A stretch of DNA of 64,000 nt from Eriocheir sinensis (lineage: Eukaryota > Arthropoda > Malacostraca > Decapoda > Varunidae), in assembly GCF_024679095.1 (NCBI RefSeq), contig NC_066516.1:454097-518096 (forward strand), in the 5' to 3' direction. Positions 1 to 12,745 of this stretch are shown in pieces. Below the pieces are notes generated by a model. The model was given only the letters and a program-made list of their open reading frames with translations. It was not told the DNA's origin and searched no databases. Numbering within the stretch: the stretch's first letter is position 1; each line of letters starts with the position of its first letter. A program made the position numbers and the translations under genes.

Positions 1-600
<600 letters not shown>

Positions 601-1239
601 TAACTACGATCCATTTTCTCTTATTTTACATACTTCAAAATCTTTGTTCCTTTCTAGACTCCTTCCTTTTATTTTTTTCCTTCTTGTTCTTTATGTTGAC
701 GGCATAGATGTCTTTGTGAAGAACTTTCTTTCAAACCTGGTCAGGCCATAGCCGTGGGAGAGGGATGTAGGGCGTATGCTAGATGTGGAAGGGAAAGGAA
801 AGGAGAAGTAGTGACAAGAAGAGAGGAAAGGGTAGGGGGCAGGTTGCTGTGGGGGAAGGGGGGAGAAGGAGTGAAGAATGGGAAGGTAAAGGGTGGTTAT
901 AGGGGCGTGGGGATGCAGTGTAGGGTGGGAATAAAGAGTAAGGAAGAAAAGAGTGAGTAATGGAAGGGACGGAGCCTGGGAAGGAAGGGACAGAGGTAAA
1001 GAGGAATGAGGGAAGGAGAGAGGGCGAGGAGCTGACGAATGCAGGTCTGGAGACAACCAGTCAAGCAGACAGCCCACCAGTCCTTTTTTCTTTCTTTCTT
1101 TTTCTCTTACTATGCCATGTCAGTTACCAACTTCACCTCAGTTTTTTCCGTGTTGCTTTTATTTTCCTTAATATTCCTCCCGCTTCTTTGTCTCATCTGT
1201 CACCAAGTTATTCCGATTCCTGCTCATTGCCCTTGCTTC

Positions 1240-1240
<1 letters not shown>
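601..1240. other. Non-repetitive stretch, purine-rich in the middle
   Basis: From about 754 to 1040 the + strand is G/A-rich (GGAAGG-like words); it then becomes T/C-rich towards the following microsatellite. No coding or element signature was seen. Confidence 0.45.

Positions 1241-1329
<89 letters not shown>
1241..1329. repeat. (TC)n microsatellite
   Basis: An uninterrupted TC dinucleotide run of about 89 bp. Confidence 0.98.
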
Positions 1330-1334
<5 letters not shown>

Positions 1335-1448
1335 TCAGAGGCATTATTAACATATATGACCATGAATAATGGAGTCAGAAGTTGGGGGAAGCTGCTTTTG
1401 TTTCTCGAGTCATTGAGGCTGTATGGTTTTGTGTTTTTTTTCTTTTAA

Positions 1449-1570
1449 CTGAGCAGTAGCAGCAGCAGAAGCAGTAGGAGAAGCAGCAGCAGTAGTAATA
1501 ACAGTAATAGTAGTATAGTAGTAGTTATTGTAGTTTTTGTTTACAGTACGAGTCATGTTGTGGTAGTGGC

Positions 1571-1617
<47 letters not shown>

Positions 1618-1666
1618 CAACAGTTGTAGTAAGAATAGATAGTTGCGTTTTTTTTTTGTAGTAGTA
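1449..1666. repeat. Degenerate (AGT/AGC)n trinucleotide repeat
   Basis: An imperfect AGC/AGT array with a pure (AGT)n core at 1571-1618. It decays on both sides into AGCAGT, AATAGT and similar variants. Confidence 0.93.
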
Positions 1667-1702
1667 GTTGTAGTTATCGAAGTACCTCCACGGTCGTATT
1701 AG

Positions 1703-2066
1703 TTTTTTTTTTTTTTTCGTTTTACGTTTGGCGCCATCTTTTAACGTTTAGCCTATAGCGCCGGTCGGCTTTCATGATGGGGCCTGATGGTCGGCATCAG
1801 CTGGTTAGTGGCGCAGGGAAGTATTTTTTATAGTGTCGACATTCTTGCTTGGCTCTTGATGCCACCCAGGAGATCCGCTTTATCCTCTTTAGAGAGTTTC
1901 GCTGGAGTTGATAGGTTGTTATCAGAACAGCATGAGCACGTGAGTAGTGTTAGGTCACTCAGCAATGCCTGAAAATTGTCAGCTTGTATCGGCTGACGGG
2001 ACTTGATCCCCAGTCCACCAGGGCACCGCTCCCGTACGCTGGCCACTCAGCCACCGCCTCCTTGAT
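1703..2066 (-). mobile_element. tRNA-derived SINE
   Basis: Read on the minus strand, the right end is tRNA-like. An A-box-like TGGCTGAGTGGCC (complement at 2041-2053) is followed by a B-box-like GGGGATCAAGTCCCG (complement at 1997-2011), at a spacing typical of a type II (Ser/Leu-like) tRNA head with its variable arm. A tRNA-unrelated body of about 290 bp follows. The element then ends in an adenine run, seen on the + strand as the T-run at about 1703-1719. This is the standard layout of a RNA polymerase III transcribed SINE mobilised by a LINE. Both boundaries are approximate, and I did not find a clear target-site duplication. Confidence 0.75.
1997..2053 (-). promoter_or_regulatory. Internal RNA polymerase III promoter (A and B boxes) of the SINE
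   Basis: The B box (complement of 1997-2011) and A box (complement of 2041-2053) match the tRNA-type internal promoter. Whether this copy is transcribed is unknown. Confidence 0.55.
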
Positions 2067-2544
<478 letters not shown>

Positions 2545-2564
2545 GAGAGAGAGAGAGAGAGAGA
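2545..2564. repeat. (GA)n on the left side of a retrotransposon fragment
   Basis: A short GA run immediately outside the 3' end of the antisense CR1-like fragment. The same motif in the same orientation reappears on the other side at 3025-3048. Confidence 0.9.
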
Positions 2565-3024
2565 TTTATAGATTTACATAGAAAATCAGACCACACAGAC
2601 CCATGGTCCAGACTTGGTGGTCTGTCCTTAAACCTAAGTGATTTTACATTAATCAGAAGACTCCAAAACGTTGCACTTCTACTCTAGTTGATATTAAGTT
2701 GAAGGAAGTGACGGTCGAGCTTATTTTTAAAGGAGTCAATCGTGTTACACTGGACCACTGACGGTGGAAGCTTATTCCATTCTCGCACTACAACGTTGGT
2801 GAAGAAAAATTTGGTGCAGTCTGAATTTACTTGTCTACATCTGAGTTTTACGCCATTGTTCCTCGTGCGCAAAGTGTCATCGATCATAAACAATGTTGAT
2901 CTGTCTACATTCGTGAAACCATTAAGTATTTTAAAACATTCGATCAGTTTTCCTCGGAGGCGACGTTTCTCAAGAGAGAACATGTTAAGGGTAGAAAGCC
3001 TTTCTTCGTAGGATTTGTTGCGCA
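2565..3024 (-). mobile_element. 5'-truncated CR1-like non-LTR retrotransposon, 3' end only
   Basis: On the minus strand this holds the last third of a reverse-transcriptase ORF2, a 3'UTR of about 115 bp, and a terminus made of short tandem units (TAAATCTA, TAAATCTC). The 3'UTR contains a hairpin-forming pair, CAGACCAC and GTGGTCTG. Everything upstream of the ORF2 C-terminus is missing, as expected from incomplete reverse transcription. Both ends touch GA runs (2545-2564 and 3025-3048) in the same strand orientation, so the element appears to sit inside a single GA microsatellite. Its protein resembles the copy at 61.3-63.2 kb (shared words such as YEERL and LEKRRLRG), but the two differ too much to be recent copies of each other. 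Confidence 0.85.
2684..3023 (-). pseudogene. CR1-like ORF2 C-terminal fragment
   Basis: About 112 codons are open to a normal stop. The fragment contains the C-terminal region typical of CR1-like ORF2 proteins: NKSYEERL, then FSLEKRRLRGKLIE, then RTRNNGVKL, then WNKLPPSVV, ending in a helix-like NSFKNKLDR-type segment. This region lies downstream of the reverse-transcriptase catalytic core; its exact role in transposition is not well defined. No start codon belongs to it, because the 5' part was lost and the frame runs directly into the CT repeat. It cannot make a functional enzyme. I see no internal stop or frameshift in the retained part, so it may be fairly young or simply short. Confidence 0.85.
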
Positions 3025-3048
3025 AGAGAGAGAGAGAGAGAGAGAGAG
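3025..3048. repeat. (GA)n on the right side of the retrotransposon fragment
   Basis: A GA run that abuts the truncated 5' end of the antisense CR1-like fragment. Confidence 0.9.
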
Positions 3049-3339
3049 GGGTGCCACTATTTTTTTTTTTTGCGTGTGTGTGCATTTGTGCGTGTATGTG
3101 TGCTTTCCCGTATACCTGGCATCCCTTTTATTCACCTGTCGCGGGGCCTCAAACACGTCCCTGGACCCGGAGAGTGGGGGAGGGGGGGGGGAGGAAGGGA
3201 TAGACGAACCACCACGACAGGAGACTCACAGGAACTCGAATAAAAAAAAGTAAAAAAGGTGGCCATAAGAGGTTGGTGCCTTCCCCGAAAAGTCATTAGG
3301 TAGGAGGATTTCACGGAACCCTTCAGATGGCTATATTTT

Positions 3340-3860
3340 TCGCTAGCTCAGGTTGGTAGCACACTGGCTGGCTCGGGGGCTGCCTGGTTGGTTGGCTGGC
3401 TGGGTTAATGGTTGGCTGACTGTGATTTAAGCTGGTATGGTCGGTGGAGAGCTGACTGATCCCAACTGGGTGGGGTTTTCCTTGCTTGCTCTACGATTCG
3501 GTGGCTGTTTGACTCTGTTTTATTTTCGGGGGTGGTTAGAGGGGGCTGTTTTGCTGGTTGACTGACTGACCTGATTAGATGAGGGATTGACTGGGTATCT
3601 AGATAGCTAGCTATCCAAATGAGTATTGGACTTGCATCCTGATTTGGTGGCTGGCTGGTGACTAAATGTTTTTATACCTGTCTTTTTGGTTGAATGACTG
3701 GCTGTCTGTGGGGGTGGCTGAAAAGAGAACTGGCTAGCTTAGGGGGTGGCTGATTGGATGGATGGTGGGGTGATCGGCTGAGTGGTTGGTTGGGCGACTG
3801 GCGGACTGGCTGAGTGAGTCGCTGCCTCGTTGGATGAGTGCGGGTGGCGAATTTGCCTGC
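3340..3860. repeat. Degenerate CTGG/CTGA tetranucleotide array
   Basis: Words such as GGCTGGCTGG, GGTTGGTTGG, GACTGACTG and GATGGATGG recur with many point changes and short interruptions. This looks like an old tetranucleotide satellite that has drifted. Confidence 0.75.
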
Positions 3861-4309
3861 CGCTTATCCCTTGCAGTACCTGTGGAAAGTTTATCGAGAT
3901 ATTTTCGCATTCGGTCCGTTTTTCTCTGTTTTGATGTACTACAAAAAAAAATAGTGTGCTCCACGATTTCTTGTTTTAATGCATATTTTTTATCTTCATT
4001 TTTCTTTTTACTTTGTTGACTTATGATAAGTTGCGTTTTTTTTTCTTTTTACTTTATATGAAGAACTGTTTTATTTATCGTGATGCTCGTTATAAATGAT
4101 TTCTTTCTTTAAAGTATAACTGGGTTACGAGATTGTCGTTTAATATAGTTTTGCTCGTTGTTTTCTGTGTCTCGGTTAATTTATAACAGACATCCATCCG
4201 TTGTTTGTTAGGAACTTTGTGCGGTGCTCGTATTGCTGCTTCGTGTAAGGAAAAATTTGGTCGCAAGAAAGGAAACGTTATTTCTTCATCAGCGTATCAA
4301 ACTTCTTTC

Positions 4310-4312
<3 letters not shown>
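3861..4312. other. AT-rich unique sequence
   Basis: It contains several T-runs. No coding, RNA or transposon signature was seen. Confidence 0.45.

Positions 4313-4356
<44 letters not shown>
4313..4356. repeat. (TC)n microsatellite
   Basis: A pure TC run of about 44 bp. It is followed to about 4590 by C/T-rich sequence and then a short (GAG)n tract at about 4600-4636. Confidence 0.95.
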
Positions 4357-4359
<3 letters not shown>

Positions 4360-4828
4360 CCATGACCTACATCGTCTTTACATTCCTCCATTACCTCTTT
4401 TATACTCTTTTTCCTCCCACTTGTCTACCTTCCTCCTCTCCACTATCTTTCCCTTCCTCCCCTCTCGATCAACTCTTCCTCTTCTGCCCTTCATCTTTAC
4501 CTCCACTCAATGCCTCTCCTCCATCATCTCTTCACGGTGGTTCCCTCATTTTTCCTTTCCTCCTCCTCGTCCTTCTCCACCACCATTACTCGAGGGGCGG
4601 AGGAGAAAGAGGAGGAGGAAGAGGAGGAGGAGGAGTGAGAGGAGTGTGCCTTCCTAGAAACACTGACACATATCGGCGCCTTCACAGTATATTTTCTGTT
4701 TCTCTCTTCTTCTTTTACTCCTTTACTTCTCTTACCCTTTTACTTTCTTTGTCCTCTTTCTTTCTTTATATTTGCATTTGTTTTTTTTCTTCATTTCCCT
4801 CTGTTCCTTTCCTTTTGTTGTTCATTGT

Positions 4829-5296
<468 letters not shown>

Positions 5297-5388
<92 letters not shown>

Positions 5389-5398
5389 CCCCCCCCCC
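5297..5398. repeat. (TC)n followed by a C-run
   Basis: About 90 bp of TC run into a poly-C stretch at 5386-5398. Confidence 0.97.
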
Positions 5399-5583
5399 AG
5401 CGTCTCCTCTCCATTCCCCATCTATCGTATCATCCTTAATTAACACAATCTTTCCTCTTTCTCCTCGTCATCCCCCTCACGTGCCTCCCCTTCTCCACAT
5501 CCTCTCGCTACCCCTGCCCTGCTTTATCGCGCTTATTCTTCCACACGATCCTTGTAAAAGTTCTGCTGAGCATGTCAGTATGG

Positions 5584-5586
<3 letters not shown>

Positions 5587-5679
<93 letters not shown>

Positions 5680-5694
5680 ACACACACACACACA
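5587..5694. repeat. (GT)n-(GA)n-(CA)n compound microsatellite
   Basis: GT at about 5587-5622, GA at about 5623-5675 and CA at about 5676-5694. The GT and CA ends are complementary, so the tract can fold back with GA in the loop. Confidence 0.97.
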
Positions 5695-5844
5695 CTTCAT
5701 GAAGAAGAGAAAGTCACGGAGATCTGCCCAGTTGTCCCAAGCTTTATTTTCGTGTGGGTGAGTCTTGGTGGCCGTGCTTAGCGCTGCGCACGCGTAACTC
5801 TCGTACTGGCTGGCTCGTACTCGTACTGCCGCCACACCTTCCTG

Positions 5845-5924
5845 CCCCGCCAGAGAATTTGCACCTCCCCTGTCCACCTGCATGCCCCGCCAGAGAATTT
5901 GCACCGCCCCTGTCCACCTGCATG
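5845..5924. repeat. Perfect two-copy 40-bp tandem duplication
   Basis: Units 5845-5884 and 5885-5924 differ at a single base (T in the first, G in the second). A T-run follows at about 5930-5950. It looks like a recent small duplication. Confidence 0.93.
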
Positions 5925-6089
5925 CCACGTTTTTTTTTTTTTTTTTTTTTACAAACGGAAATGGAAGGAAGCTCATATCTAAACATGAAAATAACATCCC
6001 CAACTTGACGATGCCATAAAAAAGAATAGTCAAATTTTGTTCTACAGGTGTTTTGATACTCCGACGCCTACACTACACGCACAACCTCT

Positions 6090-6450
6090 TCCATCTTCTC
6101 TCCGCTTGGTTATCTCTCACCTGTCTAAGCTCTTGCTCCATTTGTTTAATGTGTCTTCAAGTGTGTCCCCTCATGTGTTACCTGTCCACGCGCCTGCCAC
6201 ACGCCTCACCTCCTCCACTTCCTTCTCACTTGCTTACAACCATAGCTGTCCACGCCTCTCCACACATGCTTGCTTCATCTGTCCAGTCTGTCCACGCATG
6301 TCTTACCTGTCCATCTTAACTCACCTGTCAACCTGACTTCGCATGCTTGCCTGCTTCCTCACCTGACCGAATATCTTAACTGCCGGCATCCCCCCCCTCC
6401 TCTTCCTCACCTGCCCAGCTCTCATGTCCGCCTACCTGAAGGCTTAATTG
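6090..6450. repeat. Degenerate repeat rich in CACCTGTCC
   Basis: The words CACCTGTC, CCTGTCCA and TGTCCACGC recur irregularly. The same core word is the heart of the large minisatellite at 57.9-60.9 kb, although no clear 25-bp period survives here. Confidence 0.55.
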
Positions 6451-6549
6451 AAACACCCACGAACCGTCACGCTGCCTTGCCCAATGGAGTCATGGAGGAC
6501 GCTGACCGCGAGACAACCCAAGTTACCCAACTCCCGCACGCAACACTCC

Positions 6550-6675
6550 TCATGATCCGTCAGTTACTATCCGTCTCTCCGTTTGTCTGCCCGTTCGTCT
6601 CTGTCTCTCTGCCCGTCTCCGTCTGTCCGCCAGTTGGTGATTGTGCATCCGTTTCTGTCCGTCCATCCGTCCTCT
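6550..6675. repeat. Degenerate (CCGT/CTGT)n array
   Basis: Words such as CCGTCTCTCCG, GTCTGCCCG and CTGTCCGTCCATCCG repeat with drift. Confidence 0.7.
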
Positions 6676-7010
6676 CATAAAAAAGAGGCACCGTGCCACC
6701 ATCATCACTGCTGCTATACCCCACGACAACCACAGTACCACCACTACCACCATTAAGCAATATGACTGGCCACCAGGAGAAGGTCAACAGTTACTTGTCA
6801 CAGTTATTCAAGCGACCTTCATATTGCTCGGCGCCTGGCTGACGAAGACCCACACTATACACGGTACTCGGCGCCATGATGACGGTCAAGCCCAAGCCCA
6901 AGTCACACACCCAGCCACCTCTCAGAGCCCCAAGTTTACGCTCTATACTTCCCGCATTCCAACGGGGTATGTAATATAAGAATACGGAGGTTCATCATCA
7001 CTCGTGAGGG
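6676..7010. other. Unique sequence, no recognised feature
   Basis: A short (CCA)n-like stretch lies near 6730-6755. The rest is mixed sequence without a credible frame. Confidence 0.45.
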
Positions 7011-7345
7011 GGGTGACACACTTATTTTTCGTCGTGCTAATGTTACCCTCGCCCTCGCCGTGTTCATGGTACCCTACCTGTATTCATGTATCGTAACCTT
7101 CGTTCTCGCCGTGTTGATGTTACCCTCGCCCTCGTGTTAATGTTACTCACGTTATCCTCGCCTTCGACCCGTTAATGTTGACCTCGTCCTCTGTATTAAT
7201 GTTACCCTCGCTCTCGCCGCGTTAATTAATGTTACCCTCGTTCTCGTGTTTAAGTTATCCTCGTTCTCCGTGTTAATGTTATCCTCGGCCTTGTTGTATT
7301 TTGGATGTCCTCGCTTCGCCGTGTTAAATGTATTTCTCGTCCTCG
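7011..7345. repeat. Degenerate minisatellite, unit about 26-30 bp
   Basis: The unit is approximately GTGTTAATGTTACCCTCG followed by CCCTCGCC. About ten units can be followed, with substitutions and small length changes. The period is imperfect. Confidence 0.8.
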
Positions 7346-7499
7346 GAAGTCCTGAACACTGTATGGCTTGATCCCGTGTTTAATCAAATTATTTTTTTCT
7401 TATTGCGCACGTAAAGACGGTTCGGTCGCTCATTGGCACACCTGCCTTACCGCTGCTAAATCCGTCCACGTGTTCAGCATCAGCCCGTTTCGTCCGCCA

Positions 7500-7745
7500 C
7501 TCCCCTCACTCACTCTCCCCACCTCACACTACTCCGTACAACTCACATATACTCCCCACACCTTACACATTCACGCTCCACACTTTACACTCTCTCCCCA
7601 CACCATACACACACTCTCCACACCATACACACACACTCCCCACACATCACACACTCACCCCCTAGCTCACACATTCATTCTCCATACCTTACATACTCAC
7701 GCCCATCTCAAACACCCCACACAAACACAAAATCACTCCCCAGTC
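7500..7745. repeat. CA/CCC-rich degenerate tandem repeat
   Basis: ACACTCCCCACACC-like words recur every 20-26 bp, for example around 7555, 7605 and 7630. Confidence 0.65.
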
Positions 7746-7765
7746 CCCTCACATGCAGAGACACG

Positions 7766-7881
7766 CCAGTCCTCGTCGACAGACCGACTTGGTCGGCTAG
7801 ATTTCGATCGCCGATAGAGTCGGTCTGTCGGCTTTGCCTTTGGCAAAGGCCCGTGCTCCCTCTGGCCAGAGGGAGCAATCT
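7766..7881. repeat. Hairpin-rich dispersed repeat, copy 1
   Basis: This segment matches 17522-17645. It contains three consecutive self-complementary blocks. CGACAGACCGACT (7777-7789) pairs with AGTCGGTCTGTCG (7818-7830). GCCTTTG pairs with CAAAGGC at about 7836-7850. The third is a 22-bp perfect palindrome at 7855-7876. It is followed by a run of C (7882-7899). I do not recognise the family; it could be the body of a SINE or a small foldback element. Confidence 0.8.
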
Positions 7882-7899
7882 CCCCCCCCCCCCCCCCCC

Positions 7900-8309
7900 T
7901 CACATGCCAGTCCTTCGCTCCACCGCGCCTGGCCGAGAGCAACGCAGGATCGAAGGACGAGGAAAATAATGCAGTACGTGGAAATTAACTATTCTTGAGT
8001 GTGACGCTATCGGAAGCCTGAAATAGATGTGGATATTGAAAACCCCACACAGTGCACAATTTTTCCTTAGCCACATCATTCCTTTTCATCGTTATCGATT
8101 CCTGCCCTCCCTCATACGCCCTCCCCACGTGTTGTCGGCGATGTCATGACGCTCAGAAGAGCCTCGAGCCTCTAGCCCTAGTGTGTGTGTGTGGGGGTGC
8201 TGGGGGTCGGGACTGACGTCACTATGTAATGAGAAGCTGACCACATACAAACAAGCAACACCACGCCTCACTCAGATACATTATACTAACAAGCGGTGCT
8301 GCTGCTACT

Positions 8310-8310
<1 letters not shown>
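7900..8310. other. Unique sequence
   Basis: No gene was seen. A perfect CRE-type octamer TGACGTCA lies at 8214-8221, but without other promoter features nearby. Confidence 0.4.

Positions 8311-8353
<43 letters not shown>
8311..8353. repeat. (TC)n microsatellite
   Basis: A pure TC run of about 43 bp. Confidence 0.96.
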
Positions 8354-8356
<3 letters not shown>

Positions 8357-10343
8357 AAGTCTCTTAATAGTCATAATCGAATATCCCTCAGAGCGGGCAC
8401 CTGTGACTGGCGAAGTCTGACAAGTAGTATAAGTTTAAGAAATATGCGACGCTCAACATTAATTTTGCCGACCACACAAGGTTGAAAACTCATTTATCAC
8501 CGAGTAAGACAGGTTTTGCCTTCACTAAGAACAGTGTAAAATTGCGGTGTGGTGGAATTAATGGCAAATACCCTTCAGCATAAACCAAAGGCAAACTCTT
8601 CAAGTAAGAAAAACATGAAAGATGACGAAATGTGCTGAATCGAACCAAAAGTATGCAAAGCGTCGAAGTTTGGGGTGGACGGTCACAAGGGACATTTTGC
8701 AACCTCGAGGTAGAGGGTAAAGAATACGGAGTTATAATTATCTTTTCTTGAGTGAATACACATTACTTCCATATATGAAGCACGCTGTTAATATTATTCC
8801 CTATTAGTGTCACACTACTAAATATGGATAACTCGCAGCGTGGAAAGGCGAAGCTTTCTCTTTCGGGGAAGATCAGATAGTGTAAGGAGTAATTTTAGTC
8901 AGCATGAGTTGGACGTTGCATTTCTTCAAGAGTTGCCACGACAGCGGATATCCAGTGGGTCATTTCAAAGTCACTCATGAAACTTTAAGGCACTTCTGAC
9001 ATTCCCAGTCGATATTTTCGCGGATTATCTACCACCGATGTGACAGCAAGTAGTGTGACGGAAAAGTAGCCTCATATAATAAGAAATACTTTCTCATGGC
9101 AGAATAAATTTACTGTTGCTTTGGCGTATTGGTGGCTTAACTAACATGCTACACATTGATACTATGTTGTCCGTATGTTTGTATGTAGGCTATTAGGATT
9201 CTCTCGGCGGTATCATCAGTCAAGCTCTTCCCTCTTCGTCGAAGCGTCGCTTAGAGAGTGTGTTTCCGTTAAGAGGTATTATCAAACCCTACTTTCTCTT
9301 CCCCCTTCGAAGCTATCTTTCCGTGTAGTGTTGGTACTACTGCAAATCAAACAAACGTGGAAAACCGAAACATTAATGCATTTTAGGTACATTTCTATAA
9401 TGGAAAATACTGTGTGGCAAATACTTATGTAAACAGTGCTTGATACAGTGACATACACTCTATATAGCAGAAAATTTACATTGATGTATTTAATTGGTTG
9501 GTACCCGTGGCAATGTTTGTTTCGCTACTCAACTCGTCCCGTCACCTGTGGGCGGAGCTTAGGAGACCTCATTAGAATAAACTTTTTATTTTCTTTATTC
9601 TCCTCCTGTTCCATGAGACCTCTTTCTATCTTCGTTATTTCTCCCTTGTAAATATATTTTCAACTAGCTTTAGAGCTCCTATAAGTGGGTGGAAAATGGT
9701 AATCTATGTTGCTTTGCTTTGCTTAAGCTCCACCCACATGTGACGTCACGAGTTTGGAGATTGGCTGTGGGAAGCCCAGCACGGAGTACCACATACCACC
9801 AAATACTCATGCTGACTTGGGAAACATGCGCCCGGAGGCCGTAGCCTGTCAGTCCGTCACTTTAAAATTCATCCCAGCAATCTTCATGCTCATGGTTCGA
9901 AGTGCCAGCCCTACAAACGCTCAAAAAATAGAACTGTTGTGAATAGTTGAGACTGAAGGGCGGGGCGTGCTGGCTGGGAGGTGTGTTCCAGTGTTGGCTT
10001 AAATTATCATTGGAACCGTGAAGTCTTGAATAAACAGAAAAACATTGTTTCTCGCATTGTATGACTATATATAAGGCTTAGAAAATTTAAATTGTTCTTA
10101 TACCCAATTAATAATAGAGCAACAAGGAAAAATGTTGTAATAAAGCATTAAATTTGCGAAAATACTGGCGACAGAGCTGGCCTTCACCTCCTCTTCGTCA
10201 AGAGAGATAATTAGTTCATTTCTTTCCCGCTCTCCGCTTCGCGCGCTGCATCAAAGACACTCCTCGTCACTGATAATACCGTGTGGTCCACGAAGCCTTG
10301 TTTCCTCGCGGGAAGGGGGAAGAGATAGATTGAGAATCCCGGC

Positions 10344-10345
<2 letters not shown>
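8354..10345. other. About 2 kb of low-repeat, AT-rich sequence
   Basis: This is the longest stretch nearly free of simple repeats in the first 25 kb. Frames on both strands are short (85 codons at most) with no recognisable motif. A TGACGTCA octamer lies at 9741-9748. It could be intergenic or intronic; nothing decides. Confidence 0.45.

Positions 10346-10408
<63 letters not shown>
10346..10408. repeat. (TC)n microsatellite
   Basis: A pure TC run of about 63 bp. Confidence 0.97.
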
Positions 10409-10411
<3 letters not shown>

Positions 10412-10523
10412 CTTAATTACTAACACGGTTAAAGACAGAGTGAGGTAGCTCTAATTATTCACACGTTTTGTCTTCGGGACCACCTGCAGTCCGTCCCGTG
10501 AGGCAAGGGGCAAGTGTTTGTCT

Positions 10524-11656
10524 AAAGGCCCAGTCACACTGACTTTACGACCTACTGACGACCTCCAGCGACCTGCAGGTCGCGGGAGGTCTCACATGGT
10601 CATGCGTGCGATCGTCATGCGTCTCCGTCTGCCGTGCGACTGAAAACGGCGGCTGAAGGTTTTGGGTGCTGCATCAAAGCCTCCAACCGACCTCTCAGGT
10701 CGCTGCCGGTCGTATAAAAGGTTGCCGTCCGGTGGCCGAATGGACTGTGTCTGGACGGCCACCGGTGGCCGACAGGTGACCATTAACTGTTGAACGGCGA
10801 CCGGATGGCAAGCGGACGCCGTCTGGTTGCCGTCAGATAGTAGGAGGTCGCTGATGTTCGCCGTCCACTTTGCACCTGTCATTGCCCGTGGTCGACGTCC
10901 GGCCTTCCACCACACGGCGAGTTGTGCGGCGAGGTTGGTCAAACCACTCTTGACCGGAAATGAGGTACATTCCTAAGCAGTGACGTCTCTGCATAACGAA
11001 AATAAAGTACTGCATGCAGGACATGATGCGCACAGCAGAAACAATGAGAGTCTGTGGAGCTAATGGCTTTTATCCATTTCAAAAAGGATTGTTAATTTCA
11101 TCTGCTTTGCCCAGGGTGATGGAAATGCTCTAGAACGAATATAATGTAACATACATAATAACAACAGGTTAAACCAAGATTGCTTGGAGCATTTTTTGCA
11201 TGTCTGCGGCATCCGTCTTTTGCTTCAGTGAAGCACAGAATACTTTCATTAACTTTATAAGTAATTATTTTTTTCACAAATAATTTACAGAAATAAGTGA
11301 GAAATGTGTAATATAACTGGGTGATAATATTACTAACACGTCAGCAGCAGGTCGTTAAGGGAGGTCACCATCCTCATTGCGACAGGACGAGTACTGGCCT
11401 GTCGGTTACCGGTCGGCGTATGGGGGGCGTCTTGGCCTGACTCCAGGTGTGAGGTCAAGGTGTGAATCTTACCATGGTCGCCGTCCGACCACCCACTGGA
11501 CGGACCCTGGACGGACACTAAACGACCGCCGGTAGCTGTTCGGTCGCACGACTACTCTGCCACCTATGTGGTCGGGAAGCGGTGGGTGTGAATCGCAGCA
11601 TTTTGGAGTCGTGGGTGGTCGTTAGCAGGTCGTAAAGTCAGTGTGACTATAGCTTT
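10524..11656. mobile_element. Non-autonomous DNA transposon with palindrome-rich GC arms
   Basis: The two ends are inverted copies. AGTCACACTGACTTTACGAC starts at 10532, and its complement ends at 11648. The match continues inward (CT, then ACGACC with two changes) and outward to an AAAG/CTTT pair at 10524 and 11656. This gives terminal inverted repeats of roughly 35 bp. About 330-400 bp inside each end is GC-rich and crowded with GGTCG/CGACC and CCGTCC words. A 32-bp palindrome with one mismatched pair lies at 10560-10591, and CGGCCACCGGTGGCCG lies at 10756-10771. The core (about 10950-11330) is AT-rich and has no transposase. I could not identify a target-site duplication, so the superfamily is undecided. 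Confidence 0.8.
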
Positions 11657-12498
11657 GCACTTCGCCTGTCCGACTGTCTGTCGAAATCTTCTTGGACTCT
11701 CTTGCTTATAATATGAATCCAGTGTGTTTGTTTTGTGGCCCGCGTTGACTGAGCTCTAGTCACGACCCAGTTTCGTTGTTGTCCTCACGCGCGGTCTCAC
11801 ACATAAACTGACTCACATTCAGGTCATCCACGAGGATCTACCAGAAGAACCGCAGTCCTGTATATGTGGCTGTCAAAAACAAGAATAACCTCTATCTGCT
11901 CCAGTTCCGGAAACTGCCCCCCCACACAGCCGCCTCCTCCTTATCACATATAACTCGCCGTGACGCCAGACCACCGCCGCCACCATCACCGTGCCCCACA
12001 GCTGTTCCCGTGTCCTGTTGCGTCACCCCAACTCGCCCATAGGGACCGACGGCCAGCGCCGTGCTCTACCCACGTGGCCGCTCTTTCTCCCTCTCCCTCC
12101 CACCCCTCATAGACACAGGCCTGGATGTTTCCTTTCTCCTTGTACTACCAGGCGCCGGTCAGTTCGAACCTCCGTTTTATTTTGTTGAATGCTACTGTAG
12201 TGTCCTGTGTAGTTACAGTGGAAAGGCAACATCAAAAGTGAAGGCGAGCACACCGACCACCCTACAGGCCGCCCACGTGAAGGGTTTAGGCTGCCTAGGT
12301 GGTAAGTCTGTAGCAGGACGTGTTGGGAATACCCTGCCTGGCTGCCTTCGCTTCCTTCACCCACCTCCCTCCATCCACCCTGCCTCTCTCCTGCCCGAGC
12401 CCCACCAACACCATACAAACGGTGTTCGGCTCTCCTCCCGTCATGAGCCTCAGGGTGGATCAGCGACACCCTCGTCCTTCCTTTCTTCAGAACGTCCC
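11657..12498. other. Mixed, C-rich sequence without a supported gene
   Basis: A weak acceptor-like CTGTGTAGTTACAG (ending near 12220) and a donor-like GTAAGT (near 12301) frame about 80 bp. The frame on either side is not convincing, so no exon is called. Confidence 0.4.

Positions 12499-12555
<57 letters not shown>
12499..12555. repeat. (CA)n microsatellite
   Basis: A pure CA run of about 57 bp. Confidence 0.97.
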
Positions 12556-12558
<3 letters not shown>

Positions 12559-12615
12559 ACGCCACATGTTCACTGTAAAGCAAATCCAAGACCCATAATT
12601 CTTTACAGAAGGGTA

Positions 12616-12621
12616 TAATGA

Positions 12622-12670
<49 letters not shown>

Positions 12671-12745
12671 GTTATGACTATTTTAATTATTATAATTATT
12701 ATTAGTAGTAGCAGTAGCAGCAGCGGTGGCAGCAGCTGTAATTGC
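12616..12745. repeat. (ATT)n passing into AGT/AGC repeats
   Basis: ATT at about 12622-12670, then degenerate TTA and AGTAGCAGC units. Confidence 0.93.

Noticed and set aside
1990..2066. Serine/leucine tRNA gene on the minus strand
   Set aside because: A and B boxes are present, but the element continues into a shared body and poly(A), as in a SINE, and acceptor-stem pairing is poor.
10592..10942. 116-codon minus-strand frame inside the TIR element as a transposase fragment
   Set aside because: It lies in the palindrome-rich GC arm and shows no catalytic DDE/DDD or DNA-binding motif.
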